DNA of 64,000 bases from the NCBI GenBank assembly GCA_012840245.1, contig DULR01000055.1, positions 1-64,000 of the forward strand. Direction: 5' to 3'. The notes under the pieces are model-generated. The model saw only the letters and a program-made list of their open reading frames with translations. It made no database searches and was not told where the DNA came from. The translations under genes and the position numbers were made by a program. This document shows, one piece after another, positions 53,277 through 61,717 of the stretch (within the stretch, counting starts at the first letter, position 1; each line of letters starts with the position of its first letter). The stretch is from Clostridiaceae bacterium (GTDB taxonomy: Bacteria > Bacillota > Clostridia > DSM-8532).

Positions 53277-54571
53277 GCAGAAAATTGAAGGTAGCTGTTA
53301 TAGGAGGAGGATCATCATATACTCCGGAGTTGATAGAGGGCTTTATTTTAAACTACAGGACATTTCCCGTATCTGAAATCGTGCTTGTTGATGTTCCTGA
53401 GGGACAGCACAAACTGTCGGTCGTCGGTGGACTTGCACAAAGAATGGCAGCCAAATCCGGCTTTCCCATTAAAGTGTGGATGACCACTGACCGCCGCCAG
53501 GCACTGGATGGAGCAGATTTCGTTACAACACAGATACGTGTAGGTCGTCTTGAAGCCCGCAAATGGGACGAAACCATTCCTCTGCATTACGGGATGATCG
53601 GACAGGAAACAACGGGACCGGGCGGTATGATGAAGGCATTAAGAACAATTCCTGTTTTGCTTGATATAGCCAGGGATATGGAGGAATTATGTCCCGATGC
53701 CTGGCTTCTCAATTTCACCAATCCGTCAGGTATGGTCACCGAGGCGGTCAGCAAATACTCAAAAATCCGCTCCATAGGGCTGTGCAACTCCCCTATCGCT
53801 GCATATAAATGGATCTCAGAATTATACTCTGTACCAATTGAGGATATATATTGTGAATTTGTGGGACTCAACCATTTACACTGGATTAGCCGGATCGAAA
53901 TCAAGGGCGAATCAAAGCTTCCCGAGCTTCTTAACAATAATGACGGATACTCGGCTAAGAATGTTCCGCAGTATAACTGGAATCCCACGTTATTACAAAG
54001 CCTTGGTGCGATTCCCTCATACTATCTGAAATATTACTACATGACCCGTGAGCTTCTTGCAGAGCAGCAGGAAGCTGCAGCTCGCGGGGAAACTCGTGCT
54101 GAAACAGTAAGGAAACTGGAGGAAGAGCTTTTCCGTATTTACGAAGATCCCGGGCTGAAGGAGAAACCCAGGCAGCTGGAGTCACGTGGTGGCGCTTATT
54201 ACTCCGAAGCAGCGGTCCGCCTTATGAATTCTCTTTATAACGACAGCGGGGATATTCAAACTGTTAATGTAGCCAACAACGGGATACTTGATTTCCTTCC
54301 CGATGATGCATTTATTGAAGTGAATTGCCGTATTAAAAAGAGCGGCCCTGTTCCTGTACCAGTGAAGGTCGTTCCCGAAGCAGTCAGGGGCCTTATCAGT
54401 GCTGTAAAAACATATGAGCAGCTTACTGTCAACGCAGCTGTAACCGGAGACAGAGGTACGGCATTGCTGGCTTTGGCACATCATCCTCTCGTCACATCTG
54501 TCAATGACGCTGAAAAAATGCTTGAGGAAATGCTGCTGCAGAACAAGATGTATTTATCAAGATTCTTTTGA
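53273..54571 (+). CDS. GH4 6-phospho-beta-glucosidase-like enzyme
   Basis: 432 residues of glycoside hydrolase family 4, which cleaves 6-phospho-glycosides by an NAD+ and Mn2+-dependent oxidation-elimination mechanism. Visible: NAD loop VIGGGSSYTPELIEG (9-23), FTNPSGMVTEAV near 145, metal ligands in GLCNSPI (Cys near 171) and VGLNHLHW (His near 200). The NSP and GLNH forms resemble LicH/CelF 6-phospho-beta-glucosidases more than alpha-glucosidases. It starts at GTG within the kinase gene end (ATG-type coupling). There is no PTS in the window, so its phosphorylated substrate must come from the upstream kinase. Confidence 0.92.
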   Translation: MSRKLKVAVIGGGSSYTPELIEGFILNYRTFPVSEIVLVDVPEGQHKLSVVGGLAQRMAAKSGFPIKVWMTTDRRQALDGADFVTTQIRVGRLEARKWDETIPLHYGMIGQETTGPGGMMKALRTIPVLLDIARDMEELCPDAWLLNFTNPSGMVTEAVSKYSKIRSIGLCNSPIAAYKWISELYSVPIEDIYCEFVGLNHLHWISRIEIKGESKLPELLNNNDGYSAKNVPQYNWNPTLLQSLGAIPSYYLKYYYMTRELLAEQQEAAARGETRAETVRKLEEELFRIYEDPGLKEKPRQLESRGGAYYSEAAVRLMNSLYNDSGDIQTVNVANNGILDFLPDDAFIEVNCRIKKSGPVPVPVKVVPEAVRGLISAVKTYEQLTVNAAVTGDRGTALLALAHHPLVTSVNDAEKMLEEMLLQNKMYLSRFF

Positions 54572-54576
54572 GTTTT

Positions 54577-54810
54577 GGTGAGTTTTGGGGACGGAGACTC
54601 TGACTCATTCTTGATAAATGTCATCCTGAACGAAACGCGGAAATGTAGCCCAGCACTAGTGGTGGGCTACCAGATATCAGACTTTGCTACGTTCGGAATG
54701 ACATTTTCAGCAAATGGATCATATTGACGTAGATGCTTATAGGTGAACAGAGCGAGATCTCTGCTGTTGTAAAAGAAAATGAGTCAAAGTCTCCGTCCCC
54801 TAAACTCACC
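54577..54810. repeat. MITE-like element with 33-bp terminal inverted repeats
   Basis: The ends GGTGAGTTTTGGGGACGGAG... and the reverse complement GGTGAGTTTAGGGGACGGAG... match at 31 of 33 positions. Inside, nested, are GTCATCCTGAACG/CGTTCGGAATGAC arms and a hairpin GTAGCCCA/TGGGCTAC. No protein is encoded. It starts six bases after the GH4 stop codon and ends next to the promoter of the next gene. It may act as a terminator or be a non-autonomous mobile element. Confidence 0.75.
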
Positions 54811-54816
54811 ATATTA

Positions 54817-54825
54817 TGGTATAAT
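54817..54825 (+). promoter_or_regulatory. Extended -10 promoter element before the DUF4838 gene
   Basis: TGGTATAAT is a perfect extended -10 (TGNTATAAT), 30 bases before the start codon. No good -35 is present at the proper distance, where the end of the repeat element lies. Confidence 0.55.
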
Positions 54826-54854
54826 TAAACTATCTTTTTTAGAAAGGGATCAAG

Positions 54855-56789
54855 TTGAATATGGCAAAGCAGTACACTGATTCAATTAATATTTCGATTA
54901 TAAATAATAACCCTACTATTGTATTTTCAGCTTCAGAACTAAAAAAATACCTTAATAGAGCAAAGATTGGAACAGCCAGTGAGACAGATGTATCGGCTTC
55001 GTCTGAAGATGTAATCAAATTAGGGCTTTATTCCGATTTTGACATCACACCAAATGTTAAAGACATCACATTCGACGACTCATATAAAATTGAAGTTTAC
55101 AACGGTACCGGATATATAGCCGGCGTCAACCCGCGGAGCGTGCTTCTCGGAGTATATCGCTTCCTTTATGAACTGGGTTGCCGGTGGATAAGGCCGGGCG
55201 AGGATGGCGAAATAATACCCGAAATGGCCGGTAAAGATCTGACCGTATCTCTTGAAAGCGCGCCGTCCTACAGGCACAGGGGCATATGCATAGAAGGCGC
55301 AGTAAGTTATGAGAATGTTTATGACATAATAGACTGGGCTCCAAAGCTTGGATTCAATTCATACTTTATTCAGTTCAGGGAAGGATACGCGTTTTTTGAA
55401 AGATGGTACAACCACCTGAAAAATCCGTATAAAACCCCTGAGGGATTCAGTGTTGAAAGATCAACTGAAATTGTTCGCTCTCTGGAAAAGGAAATCAAGA
55501 AAAGGGGCCTCCTATATCAGGCTGTAGGCCATGGCTGGACCTGTGAGCCTTTTGGCATACCTGGCCTTAGCTGGGCTCAGAGAGTTGATGAAGTTGACCC
55601 TGAAACCGAGAAATATCTCGCCATGGTCAACGGCAAAAGGCAGATCTGGGGCGGTGTACCTCTCAACACCAACCTCTGCTACTCCAATCCCGAAGTCAGG
55701 AAAATTGTCATAAACAGTATCGCCGATTACCTGACCAGGCATAAGGCAATCGATGTTTTGCACTTCTGGCTTGCAGACGGATGCAACAACCAATGTGAGT
55801 GCAAAAACTGTGTAAAGCATTCACCTACTGATTTTTATGTCCTTATGCTTAACGAACTGGATGAGCTTCTGACCGAAAAGGGTATCGACACTAAAATCGT
55901 CTTCCTGCTTTATTTCGAGCTGTTATGGCCTCCCGTGGAATTCAGAATCAATAATCCGGACAGGTTCATCCTTATGCTGGCCCCCATTACCAGAACCTAT
56001 AGCCAGTCATTTTCAGCAGACTATATTCCCGATACCATTCCGGAGTATAAGAGGAACAATATCAGCTTTCCATCATCTGTAGCGGAGAATCTGGCTTTCC
56101 TCAACAAATGGAGGGAAGTCTTCAAAGGTGACAGCTTTGATTTTGATTACCATTTCATGTGGGACCATTATTATGACCCAGGCCAGTTCGAAACGGGAAG
56201 GATCCTGAATGAAGATATAAAAAAGCTGGTATCGATCGGCCTGAACGGTTTCATAAGCTGTCAGGTTCAAAGATGCTTTTTCCCGAACGGTCTCGGAATG
56301 ACAGTATTGGGTAAGACCTTATGGGACAATTCTCTGGCATTTGAAGATATCGCTGATGAGTATTTCAGGGTTGCTTACGGAGCAGATGGCGACAAGGTAA
56401 AAGAATATCTGCGCAGGATATCGGCAATGTTCAATCCTCCCCTGTTAAGAGGCGATGCGGACAGATCCGATAAAATGGCTCATGAAACCTACAGTCAGAT
56501 AGAAGACTTCGTAAGGTCCTTTGAACCTGTCATCAAAAGCAATATGAACCACAGTGACCCTGCTTTGGCCAGATCATGGGATCACCTGGATTTCCACAGT
56601 GAATTCTGCATCAGGTATTCAAAAGTGATCGAAGCAAGGCTGTCGGGAGATATTGAAAAAACCCGCAAACTATGGACTGAACTCAAGGATTTCATGTGCA
56701 GAAACGAAGACAGGATACAGCCTGTATTCGACATATATGAGTTCTTCGAAACCTTCGACATAATGACCACCTGGCTTTTGGACCGCTGA
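54855..56789 (+). CDS. DUF4838-type putative glycoside hydrolase
   Basis: 644 residues, no signal peptide, so cytoplasmic. An N-terminal alpha/beta domain (about 10-125; YKIEVYNGTGYIAGVNPRSV and LLGVYRFLYELGCRWIRPGE) is like the accessory domain that precedes the barrel in GH20 hexosaminidases and GH67 glucuronidases. A TIM-barrel-like middle follows with conserved HFWLADGCNNQCECKNC (residues about 300-318, with three cysteines) and FDFDYHFMWDHYYDPG near 430. The DUF4838 group is not biochemically defined as far as I know. TTG at 54855 and ATG at 54861 are both possible starts. Its position between the GH4 and NahK units suggests work on imported glycans. Confidence 0.8.
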   Translation: MNMAKQYTDSINISIINNNPTIVFSASELKKYLNRAKIGTASETDVSASSEDVIKLGLYSDFDITPNVKDITFDDSYKIEVYNGTGYIAGVNPRSVLLGVYRFLYELGCRWIRPGEDGEIIPEMAGKDLTVSLESAPSYRHRGICIEGAVSYENVYDIIDWAPKLGFNSYFIQFREGYAFFERWYNHLKNPYKTPEGFSVERSTEIVRSLEKEIKKRGLLYQAVGHGWTCEPFGIPGLSWAQRVDEVDPETEKYLAMVNGKRQIWGGVPLNTNLCYSNPEVRKIVINSIADYLTRHKAIDVLHFWLADGCNNQCECKNCVKHSPTDFYVLMLNELDELLTEKGIDTKIVFLLYFELLWPPVEFRINNPDRFILMLAPITRTYSQSFSADYIPDTIPEYKRNNISFPSSVAENLAFLNKWREVFKGDSFDFDYHFMWDHYYDPGQFETGRILNEDIKKLVSIGLNGFISCQVQRCFFPNGLGMTVLGKTLWDNSLAFEDIADEYFRVAYGADGDKVKEYLRRISAMFNPPLLRGDADRSDKMAHETYSQIEDFVRSFEPVIKSNMNHSDPALARSWDHLDFHSEFCIRYSKVIEARLSGDIEKTRKLWTELKDFMCRNEDRIQPVFDIYEFFETFDIMTTWLLDR

Positions 56790-56839
56790 TGGCTGCAGTC
56801 AGTCAGCAGGCTTTTATCAAAAGCTCATAATGTATATGT

Positions 56840-57034
56840 TTGAACAATAATTATTACAGCGTTTGTTTCGCCGCTCCGTTCATGGCAGCATCTATTGTGG
56901 ATGAGGGGCATCAGGATTTTCTGAATGCTGGCTGGCATCTTCTGACCAAAGTCCAGCAGGGCTATTACGGAGACTCCATTGCCCTTCTGTGCATGCTCCT
57001 TGTTTCGGGAAACTGGTGGCCGCCTGAAATATGA
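56840..57034 (+). pseudogene. C-terminal remnant of a GH8 glycoside hydrolase
   Basis: A 64-codon frame with TTG at its start reads FAAPFMAASIVDEGHQDFLN and GYYGDSIALLCMLLVSGNWW. This closely resembles the end of GH8 endoglucanases and xylanases (SFxAPF...WLNxGW...YYxDSxxLLxMLxxSGNWW). The catalytic acid and base lie far upstream in such enzymes and are absent. No signal peptide or dockerin is present. A terminator follows at once, which may have belonged to the original gene. Confidence 0.7.
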
Positions 57035-57058
57035 TCGGCATTCGTACCGAACCTTTTT

Positions 57059-57087
57059 AAGAGGGTGCTTGCTGCCCTCTTTTTTTT
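57059..57087 (+). terminator. Intrinsic terminator
   Basis: AAGAGGG, an 8-base loop, CCCTCTT and a run of eight T on the plus strand, after the DUF4838 gene and GH8 remnant. Confidence 0.88.
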
Positions 57088-57187
57088 GATTTCAAAAGTG
57101 CAAATTTAATGCAAAAAATGCTAAATCAATTTTTGATGTAATGTTTTAATTTAAAGATGTAGAAAACGCAAAAAGGAGCTGACTGAT

Positions 57188-58108
57188 ATGGACAAACCGG
57201 TATTGGTCATAATGGCAGCGGGAATCGGAAGCCGTTACGGCGGGCTGAAGCAGATCGATCCGATAGACGACCATAACCACCTTATAATAGACTTTTCTAT
57301 CTATGACGCCATCAGGGCCGGTTTCGAAAAGGTCGTTTTCATAATAAAACATGAAATTGAGTCAGATTTCAGGGAACGCATCGGTGACCGGATCGAAAAG
57401 CATATCCAGGTCGAATATGTATATCAGGATCTGAACAATCTCCCCGCAGGATTTGCAAGGCCAGAAGGAAGATCCAAGCCATGGGGCACCGGTCATGCCG
57501 TATTGAGCTGTCTTGGGAAAGTGAATGGCCCCTTTGCGGTTATCAACGCTGATGATTATTATGGTCAAAGAGCTTTTAAACAAATATATGAAATGCTTTC
57601 AGACATTCAAGATGATGAGAAATACCGCTACTGCATGGTAGGTTACGAAATCGAAAACACTCTCACAGACCATGGACATGTGGCAAGAGGAGTCTGCAAC
57701 GTAAGTCCTGACGGATATCTCCTTGGCATAAAGGAAAGGACACGGATCGAAAAGCTGGACAACAGGCCTGCCTACACCGAGGATGACGGAAAAACCTGGA
57801 CATACATCCCGAAAGGCTCGATCGTATCGATGAACCTGTGGGGCTTTACAAAAAGCATATTGGATGAACTGGACAACAGATTCGCAAAATTTCTTGCTGA
57901 AGGTCTTATCAAAAATCCGCTCAAATGTGAGTATTTCCTGCCCGATGTCGTCGGGGAACTGCTCAGTGAAGGAAAAGCGACCGTCCGGGTTCTGAGATCG
58001 CCGGATAAATGGTATGGCGTTACATACAAAGAGGATAAGGAAGTTGTGGTCTCGGCAATTGCAAGGCTTAAGGAAAACGGCATTTATCCTGAAAAGCTCT
58101 GGGAGTAG
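57188..58108 (+). CDS. Sugar-1-phosphate nucleotidyltransferase family protein
   Basis: 306 residues of the GT-A nucleotidyltransferase fold: nucleotide-binding loop MAAGIGSRYGGLKQ (9-22), PWGTGHAVLSCLGKVNGPFA near 100 and the metal-binding VINADDYYG near 120. It differs from GalU and GlmU in the later parts (GIKERTRIEKL, VSMNLWGFT). AAAAAGGAG precedes the ATG. It is followed 27 bases later by a NahK-like kinase and then galE, so its probable task is to make a UDP-sugar from the kinase product. Confidence 0.85.
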   Translation: MDKPVLVIMAAGIGSRYGGLKQIDPIDDHNHLIIDFSIYDAIRAGFEKVVFIIKHEIESDFRERIGDRIEKHIQVEYVYQDLNNLPAGFARPEGRSKPWGTGHAVLSCLGKVNGPFAVINADDYYGQRAFKQIYEMLSDIQDDEKYRYCMVGYEIENTLTDHGHVARGVCNVSPDGYLLGIKERTRIEKLDNRPAYTEDDGKTWTYIPKGSIVSMNLWGFTKSILDELDNRFAKFLAEGLIKNPLKCEYFLPDVVGELLSEGKATVRVLRSPDKWYGVTYKEDKEVVVSAIARLKENGIYPEKLWE

Positions 58109-58135
58109 CAGAAGTATATTAGGGGGTGTTTATCC

Positions 58136-59251
58136 ATGATGAGGGAACAAGCCTGTGCGAAAATCGATGAGGCTATCAGCCGGATGAATTACGAAGGGAC
58201 GGTTATCGAGCATTACAGATACGGCAGCGGACATATCAATGATACTTTTGTGGTCGTCTGCAGACTCAACGGCAAAACCACCGTAAAGTATCTGCTTCAG
58301 CGTATGAATCATGAGATCTTCAAAAATCCGGATCGGCTTATGAAAAATATCGCAGGAGTCACATCTTTTTTAAGGGATAAGATCATTATAAACGGCGGTG
58401 ATCCCAAAAGAGAGACTTTGAATGTGGTACCCACCAAAGACGGGTACAGCTATTATGTCGACAGCATCGGAAGCTACTGGAGAAGCTATCTGTTTATTGA
58501 TGACACAGTCAGCTATGATCTTGTCGAAAGGACGGAAGATTTTTATTTGAGTGCCGTTGCCTTCGGAAAATTCCAAAGGCTTCTGGCTGATTATCCTGCT
58601 CATACTCTGTACGAGACCATAAAAGATTTCCATAACACAAGGGTTCGATTCGAAAATCTTAAGAAGGCCATCGACAAAGATATTTGCGGCAGAGCCAAAT
58701 ATGTAAAGGACGAAATAGAGTTTGCCCTGGCAAGGGAGGCTGACGCCGGTATCCTTGTCGGCATGCTTGAAAGAGGGGAACTGCCTCTGAGGGTCACTCA
58801 CAATGACACCAAGCTCAATAATATCCTGTTCGACAAGAAAACCAACAGGCCTGTTTGCATAATCGATCTGGACACCATAATGCCGGGGCTTTCGGTGTAT
58901 GACTTCGGTGACTCCATAAGATTCGGGGCATCTACCGGGGCCGAGGATGAGAAGGATTTGTCTAAAATCAATTTCAGCCTTGAATTATATGAAGCCTATG
59001 TAAAAGGCTTCCTTGAAGGCACTGCGGGAAGCCTGACCAAAAATGAACTTGACATGCTTCCCATGGGTGCAAAGATTATGACCTATGAATGCGGTATCCG
59101 CTTCCTTACCGATTATCTTGAAGGAGACAGATATTTCAGGATCCACAGGGAAGACCATAATCTAGACAGATGCCGCACTCAGTTCAAACTTGTTTCCGAT
59201 ATGGAGGAAAAGTTTGATATAATGAAGGAAATCGTCAGTAAGTATTCATAA
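58136..59251 (+). CDS. NahK-like N-acetylhexosamine 1-kinase (APH family)
   Basis: 371 residues with the aminoglycoside phosphotransferase/choline kinase fold: substrate and ATP loop YGSGHINDTFVV near 31, catalytic loop LRVTHNDTKLNNILF near 220 and metal-binding IIDLDTIMPGLSVYDFGDSI near 243. The pattern is that of NahK, which in Bifidobacterium phosphorylates GlcNAc and GalNAc at the anomeric carbon in the lacto-N-biose pathway. Neighbours on both sides (nucleotidyltransferase and GalE) fit this role. It starts at ATG-ATG after AGGGGGTG. Confidence 0.85.
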   Translation: MMREQACAKIDEAISRMNYEGTVIEHYRYGSGHINDTFVVVCRLNGKTTVKYLLQRMNHEIFKNPDRLMKNIAGVTSFLRDKIIINGGDPKRETLNVVPTKDGYSYYVDSIGSYWRSYLFIDDTVSYDLVERTEDFYLSAVAFGKFQRLLADYPAHTLYETIKDFHNTRVRFENLKKAIDKDICGRAKYVKDEIEFALAREADAGILVGMLERGELPLRVTHNDTKLNNILFDKKTNRPVCIIDLDTIMPGLSVYDFGDSIRFGASTGAEDEKDLSKINFSLELYEAYVKGFLEGTAGSLTKNELDMLPMGAKIMTYECGIRFLTDYLEGDRYFRIHREDHNLDRCRTQFKLVSDMEEKFDIMKEIVSKYS

Positions 59252-59394
59252 TGTCATTATGAGCGCAGCGAAGGATCTGACACCGTCATCCTGATCAAAG
59301 CGAAGGATCTTAAAGATTCTTCACTACGCTGGCGCTTCGTTCAGAATGACAAATTAGAGTTAATGCGCTTACTTCAGAATGACAAAAGTCAGAT
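59252..59394. repeat. Cluster of GAGCGnAGCGAAGGATCT-type repeats
   Basis: At least three copies in alternating orientation: GTCATTATGAGCGCAGCGAA, GTCATCCTGATCAAAGCGAA, and the reverse GCTTCGTTCAGAATGAC, plus a half-copy CTTCAGAATGAC near 59385. They fill the gap between the NahK-like gene and galE and can fold into strong hairpins. Confidence 0.7.
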
Positions 59395-59474
59395 TGTCTT
59401 TCTGAGTGAAATGAAGAACATACGGAGTTTTTCTTGGCTCAGTATGATAAATTCAATATTAAGGAGGGTTATAC

Positions 59475-60488
59475 ATGGCTGTATTAGTCACCGGCGGAGC
59501 CGGATATATCGGAAGCCACACATGTGTGGAGCTTTTGAATGAAGGATATGATGTAGTAGTTATAGACAATTTGAGCAATTCCTCAGAAAAATCACTGGAA
59601 AGAGTCCAGGAAATAACGGGCAAGAAGCTGACCTTTTACAAAGCTGATCTGTTGGACAGGGAAGCCGTTGAAAATATCTTCAGGAACGAGAAAATAGATT
59701 CGGTCATCCATTTCGCGGGGCTCAAGGCGGTAGGAGAATCGGTTTCAAAACCCCTTGAATATTACTACAACAACATTACGGGTACATTGATACTGTGCGA
59801 CACCATGCGCAAATACGGAGTAAAGGACCTGGTATTCAGCTCCTCTGCCACTGTTTACGGAAATCCTCAGACCGTGCCTATTAAGGAGGATTTTCCCCTT
59901 TCGGCAACCAACCCTTACGGCAGGACAAAACTGATGATAGAACAAATCCTGGGGGATCTGTATGCGGCAGACGATACATGGAGCATAGTCCTTTTAAGAT
60001 ACTTCAATCCTGTCGGCGCCCACAAGAGCGGCCGGATCGGAGAAGATCCAAGGGGCATCCCAAACAATCTTGTCCCCTACATCACTCAGGTTGCCGTTGG
60101 AAAGCTTGAATTCCTGGGTGTTTTCGGCAACGATTATGATACACACGACGGAACAGGGGTGCGGGATTACATCCACGTGGTGGATCTGGCAAAAGGGCAT
60201 ATCAAAGCACTGGAAAAGCTAAAGGGCAGCAAAGGCATATTCACATACAACCTGGGGACCGGCAAGGGCTACAGTGTCATGGAGATGCTGAAGAGCTTCG
60301 AAAAGGTATGCGGAAAACCCATAAAATACAAAATAATGCCCAGAAGGCCGGGCGATATTGCAGTCTGTTATGCGGATCCGGCAAAAGCGAAGGAAGAGCT
60401 TGGCTGGGTTGCTGAAAAAGGACTTCAGGAGATGTGCGAGGATTCCTGGAGATGGCAGGAGAACAATCCAAATGGATATGAAGAATAA
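59475..60488 (+). CDS. galE: UDP-glucose 4-epimerase GalE
   Basis: Interconverts UDP-glucose and UDP-galactose, and in some forms the N-acetyl derivatives. 337 residues: NAD loop [11 protein letters not shown] (6-16), catalytic SSSATVYG near 122 and YGRTK (Tyr near 149, Lys near 153), then [12 protein letters not shown] and [19 protein letters not shown] precedes the ATG. It is third in the nucleotidyltransferase-kinase-epimerase set, after a gap full of repeats. Confidence 0.95.
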   Translation: MAVLVTGGAGYIGSHTCVELLNEGYDVVVIDNLSNSSEKSLERVQEITGKKLTFYKADLLDREAVENIFRNEKIDSVIHFAGLKAVGESVSKPLEYYYNNITGTLILCDTMRKYGVKDLVFSSSATVYGNPQTVPIKEDFPLSATNPYGRTKLMIEQILGDLYAADDTWSIVLLRYFNPVGAHKSGRIGEDPRGIPNNLVPYITQVAVGKLEFLGVFGNDYDTHDGTGVRDYIHVVDLAKGHIKALEKLKGSKGIFTYNLGTGKGYSVMEMLKSFEKVCGKPIKYKIMPRRPGDIAVCYADPAKAKEELGWVAEKGLQEMCEDSWRWQENNPNGYEE

Positions 60489-60498
60489 AAGATCCTTC

Positions 60499-60536
60499 GC
60501 TTCTTTCAGAATGACACATGTCATTCTGAAAGAAGC
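60499..60536. repeat. Perfect 18-bp palindrome between convergent genes
   Basis: Arms GCTTCTTTCAGAATGACA and TGTCATTCTGAAAGAAGC with a 2-base spacer, placed 11 bases after the galE stop. It is two head-to-head copies of the repeat seen at 59252-59394. In mRNA it would form a very stable hairpin and may end or protect galE transcripts. Confidence 0.8.
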
Positions 60537-60618
60537 AGGCTGCCAAAAAGTTGCATGCGACTTAATAATCTTAAAATGCTCATCACTATAATTCTTTTTG
60601 ATCTGAATCATAATATTC

Positions 60619-61536
60619 TTATGGCAATGAGCTCAACCGTTCCCTGGAAATCTCGGAACGGTTTTTTACTGATGTGGCATATTCCGAGGGAGTCATCCCC
60701 GTCACCTTCTTGAAATACCTTGAAAAATAATGGATGGATGAATACCCGAGAAGTTCGGAGATCTCGGTGAAATTGTATGTATCTTCCCTTATATACCGTT
60801 TTGCCATATCTATTTTCATTTTATGATAATACTCGATCACGCCCGTACCTTTTCTTTGGCGGAACAGCTTCTGCAAAAATGAACTGCTGACCTGATTGTC
60901 CCTGCAAACATCCTTCATGGTAACATCCTTATTGATATTTGCTTCAAGGTACATGATGACTTTATTCAATATATCCAGATCTGTTTGCTCCTTGATCGAC
61001 GAAGTCGGCCTCACCCTTGCCCAGTCTGTAGCGCCTTTGCGATAAAACTGTATCAGCATGCGCTCGAGGCTCAGCTTGATCATCTGCTCAGCGCCGAACG
61101 ACGCACCTTCCCTGCGTTCAAGCCTGTTCAGATAAGGATCGTTCAAGGGTGACGAAAAAGCATCCAAAGCCTCGCTGATAATGCTTGCAAGCAGATTTTT
61201 CTCACTGTCGCTTACTCTCAGTATTTTTTTCTCAAAATATGCCATAGCAGGGCTATGGCATTCAAATGCTACCACAACAAGGTTTGGAGCAACGATGCCG
61301 TTTGCGACGACATTATGGAACTCCATAGGTTTATGGAATATTATATCCCCGCTTTTCAGAACATGGCAGGAATCATCGGTGTGGACCGTGACCTCGCCTT
61401 TGTCGACATAAAGGAACTCCCAAAAATCATGGGTCTCACCGGGAAAATAAAACTTGCTCGTATATTCAAAATAATGAACTGTTACCAGTTTTTCAACTAT
61501 TATATCCTGAGTCAGTAACGTACTTTCATAACCCAT
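60619..61536 (-). CDS. AraC family transcription regulator
   Basis: 305 residues: cupin sensor (HYFEYTSKFYFPGETHDFWE, ...FHKPMEFHNVVANG) and C-terminal double helix-turn-helix (about 190-290; DNQVSSSFLQKLFRQRKGTG, GYSSIHYFSRYFKKVTGMTP). It is a full-length paralogue of the damaged gene at 36564-37460. It may serve the GtaA-like gene upstream or the glycan genes that converge on it. Confidence 0.9.
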   Translation of the reverse strand: MGYESTLLTQDIIVEKLVTVHYFEYTSKFYFPGETHDFWEFLYVDKGEVTVHTDDSCHVLKSGDIIFHKPMEFHNVVANGIVAPNLVVVAFECHSPAMAYFEKKILRVSDSEKNLLASIISEALDAFSSPLNDPYLNRLERREGASFGAEQMIKLSLERMLIQFYRKGATDWARVRPTSSIKEQTDLDILNKVIMYLEANINKDVTMKDVCRDNQVSSSFLQKLFRQRKGTGVIEYYHKMKIDMAKRYIREDTYNFTEISELLGYSSIHYFSRYFKKVTGMTPSEYATSVKNRSEISRERLSSLP

Positions 61537-61717
61537 ACAGAAACCTGCCTGCCCGGATAACCGGTTTTTAATCCAAACATAAATGATACTTATATAATAA
61601 TATATACCTCAACGGCAACGAATTAAATAAGCATAATCATTTTTAACTTTTTCTTGACCTTTTACCCGGGCAGAGGCTGTATCCTGGATTATAATGACTT
61701 GCTTTTGGTCATATACT

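Noticed and set aside
59252..60536. Repeated GCGAAGGATCT units as a possible CRISPR array
   Set aside because: Copies are in both orientations, unevenly spaced, palindromic, and also lie kilobases apart; there are no cas genes.
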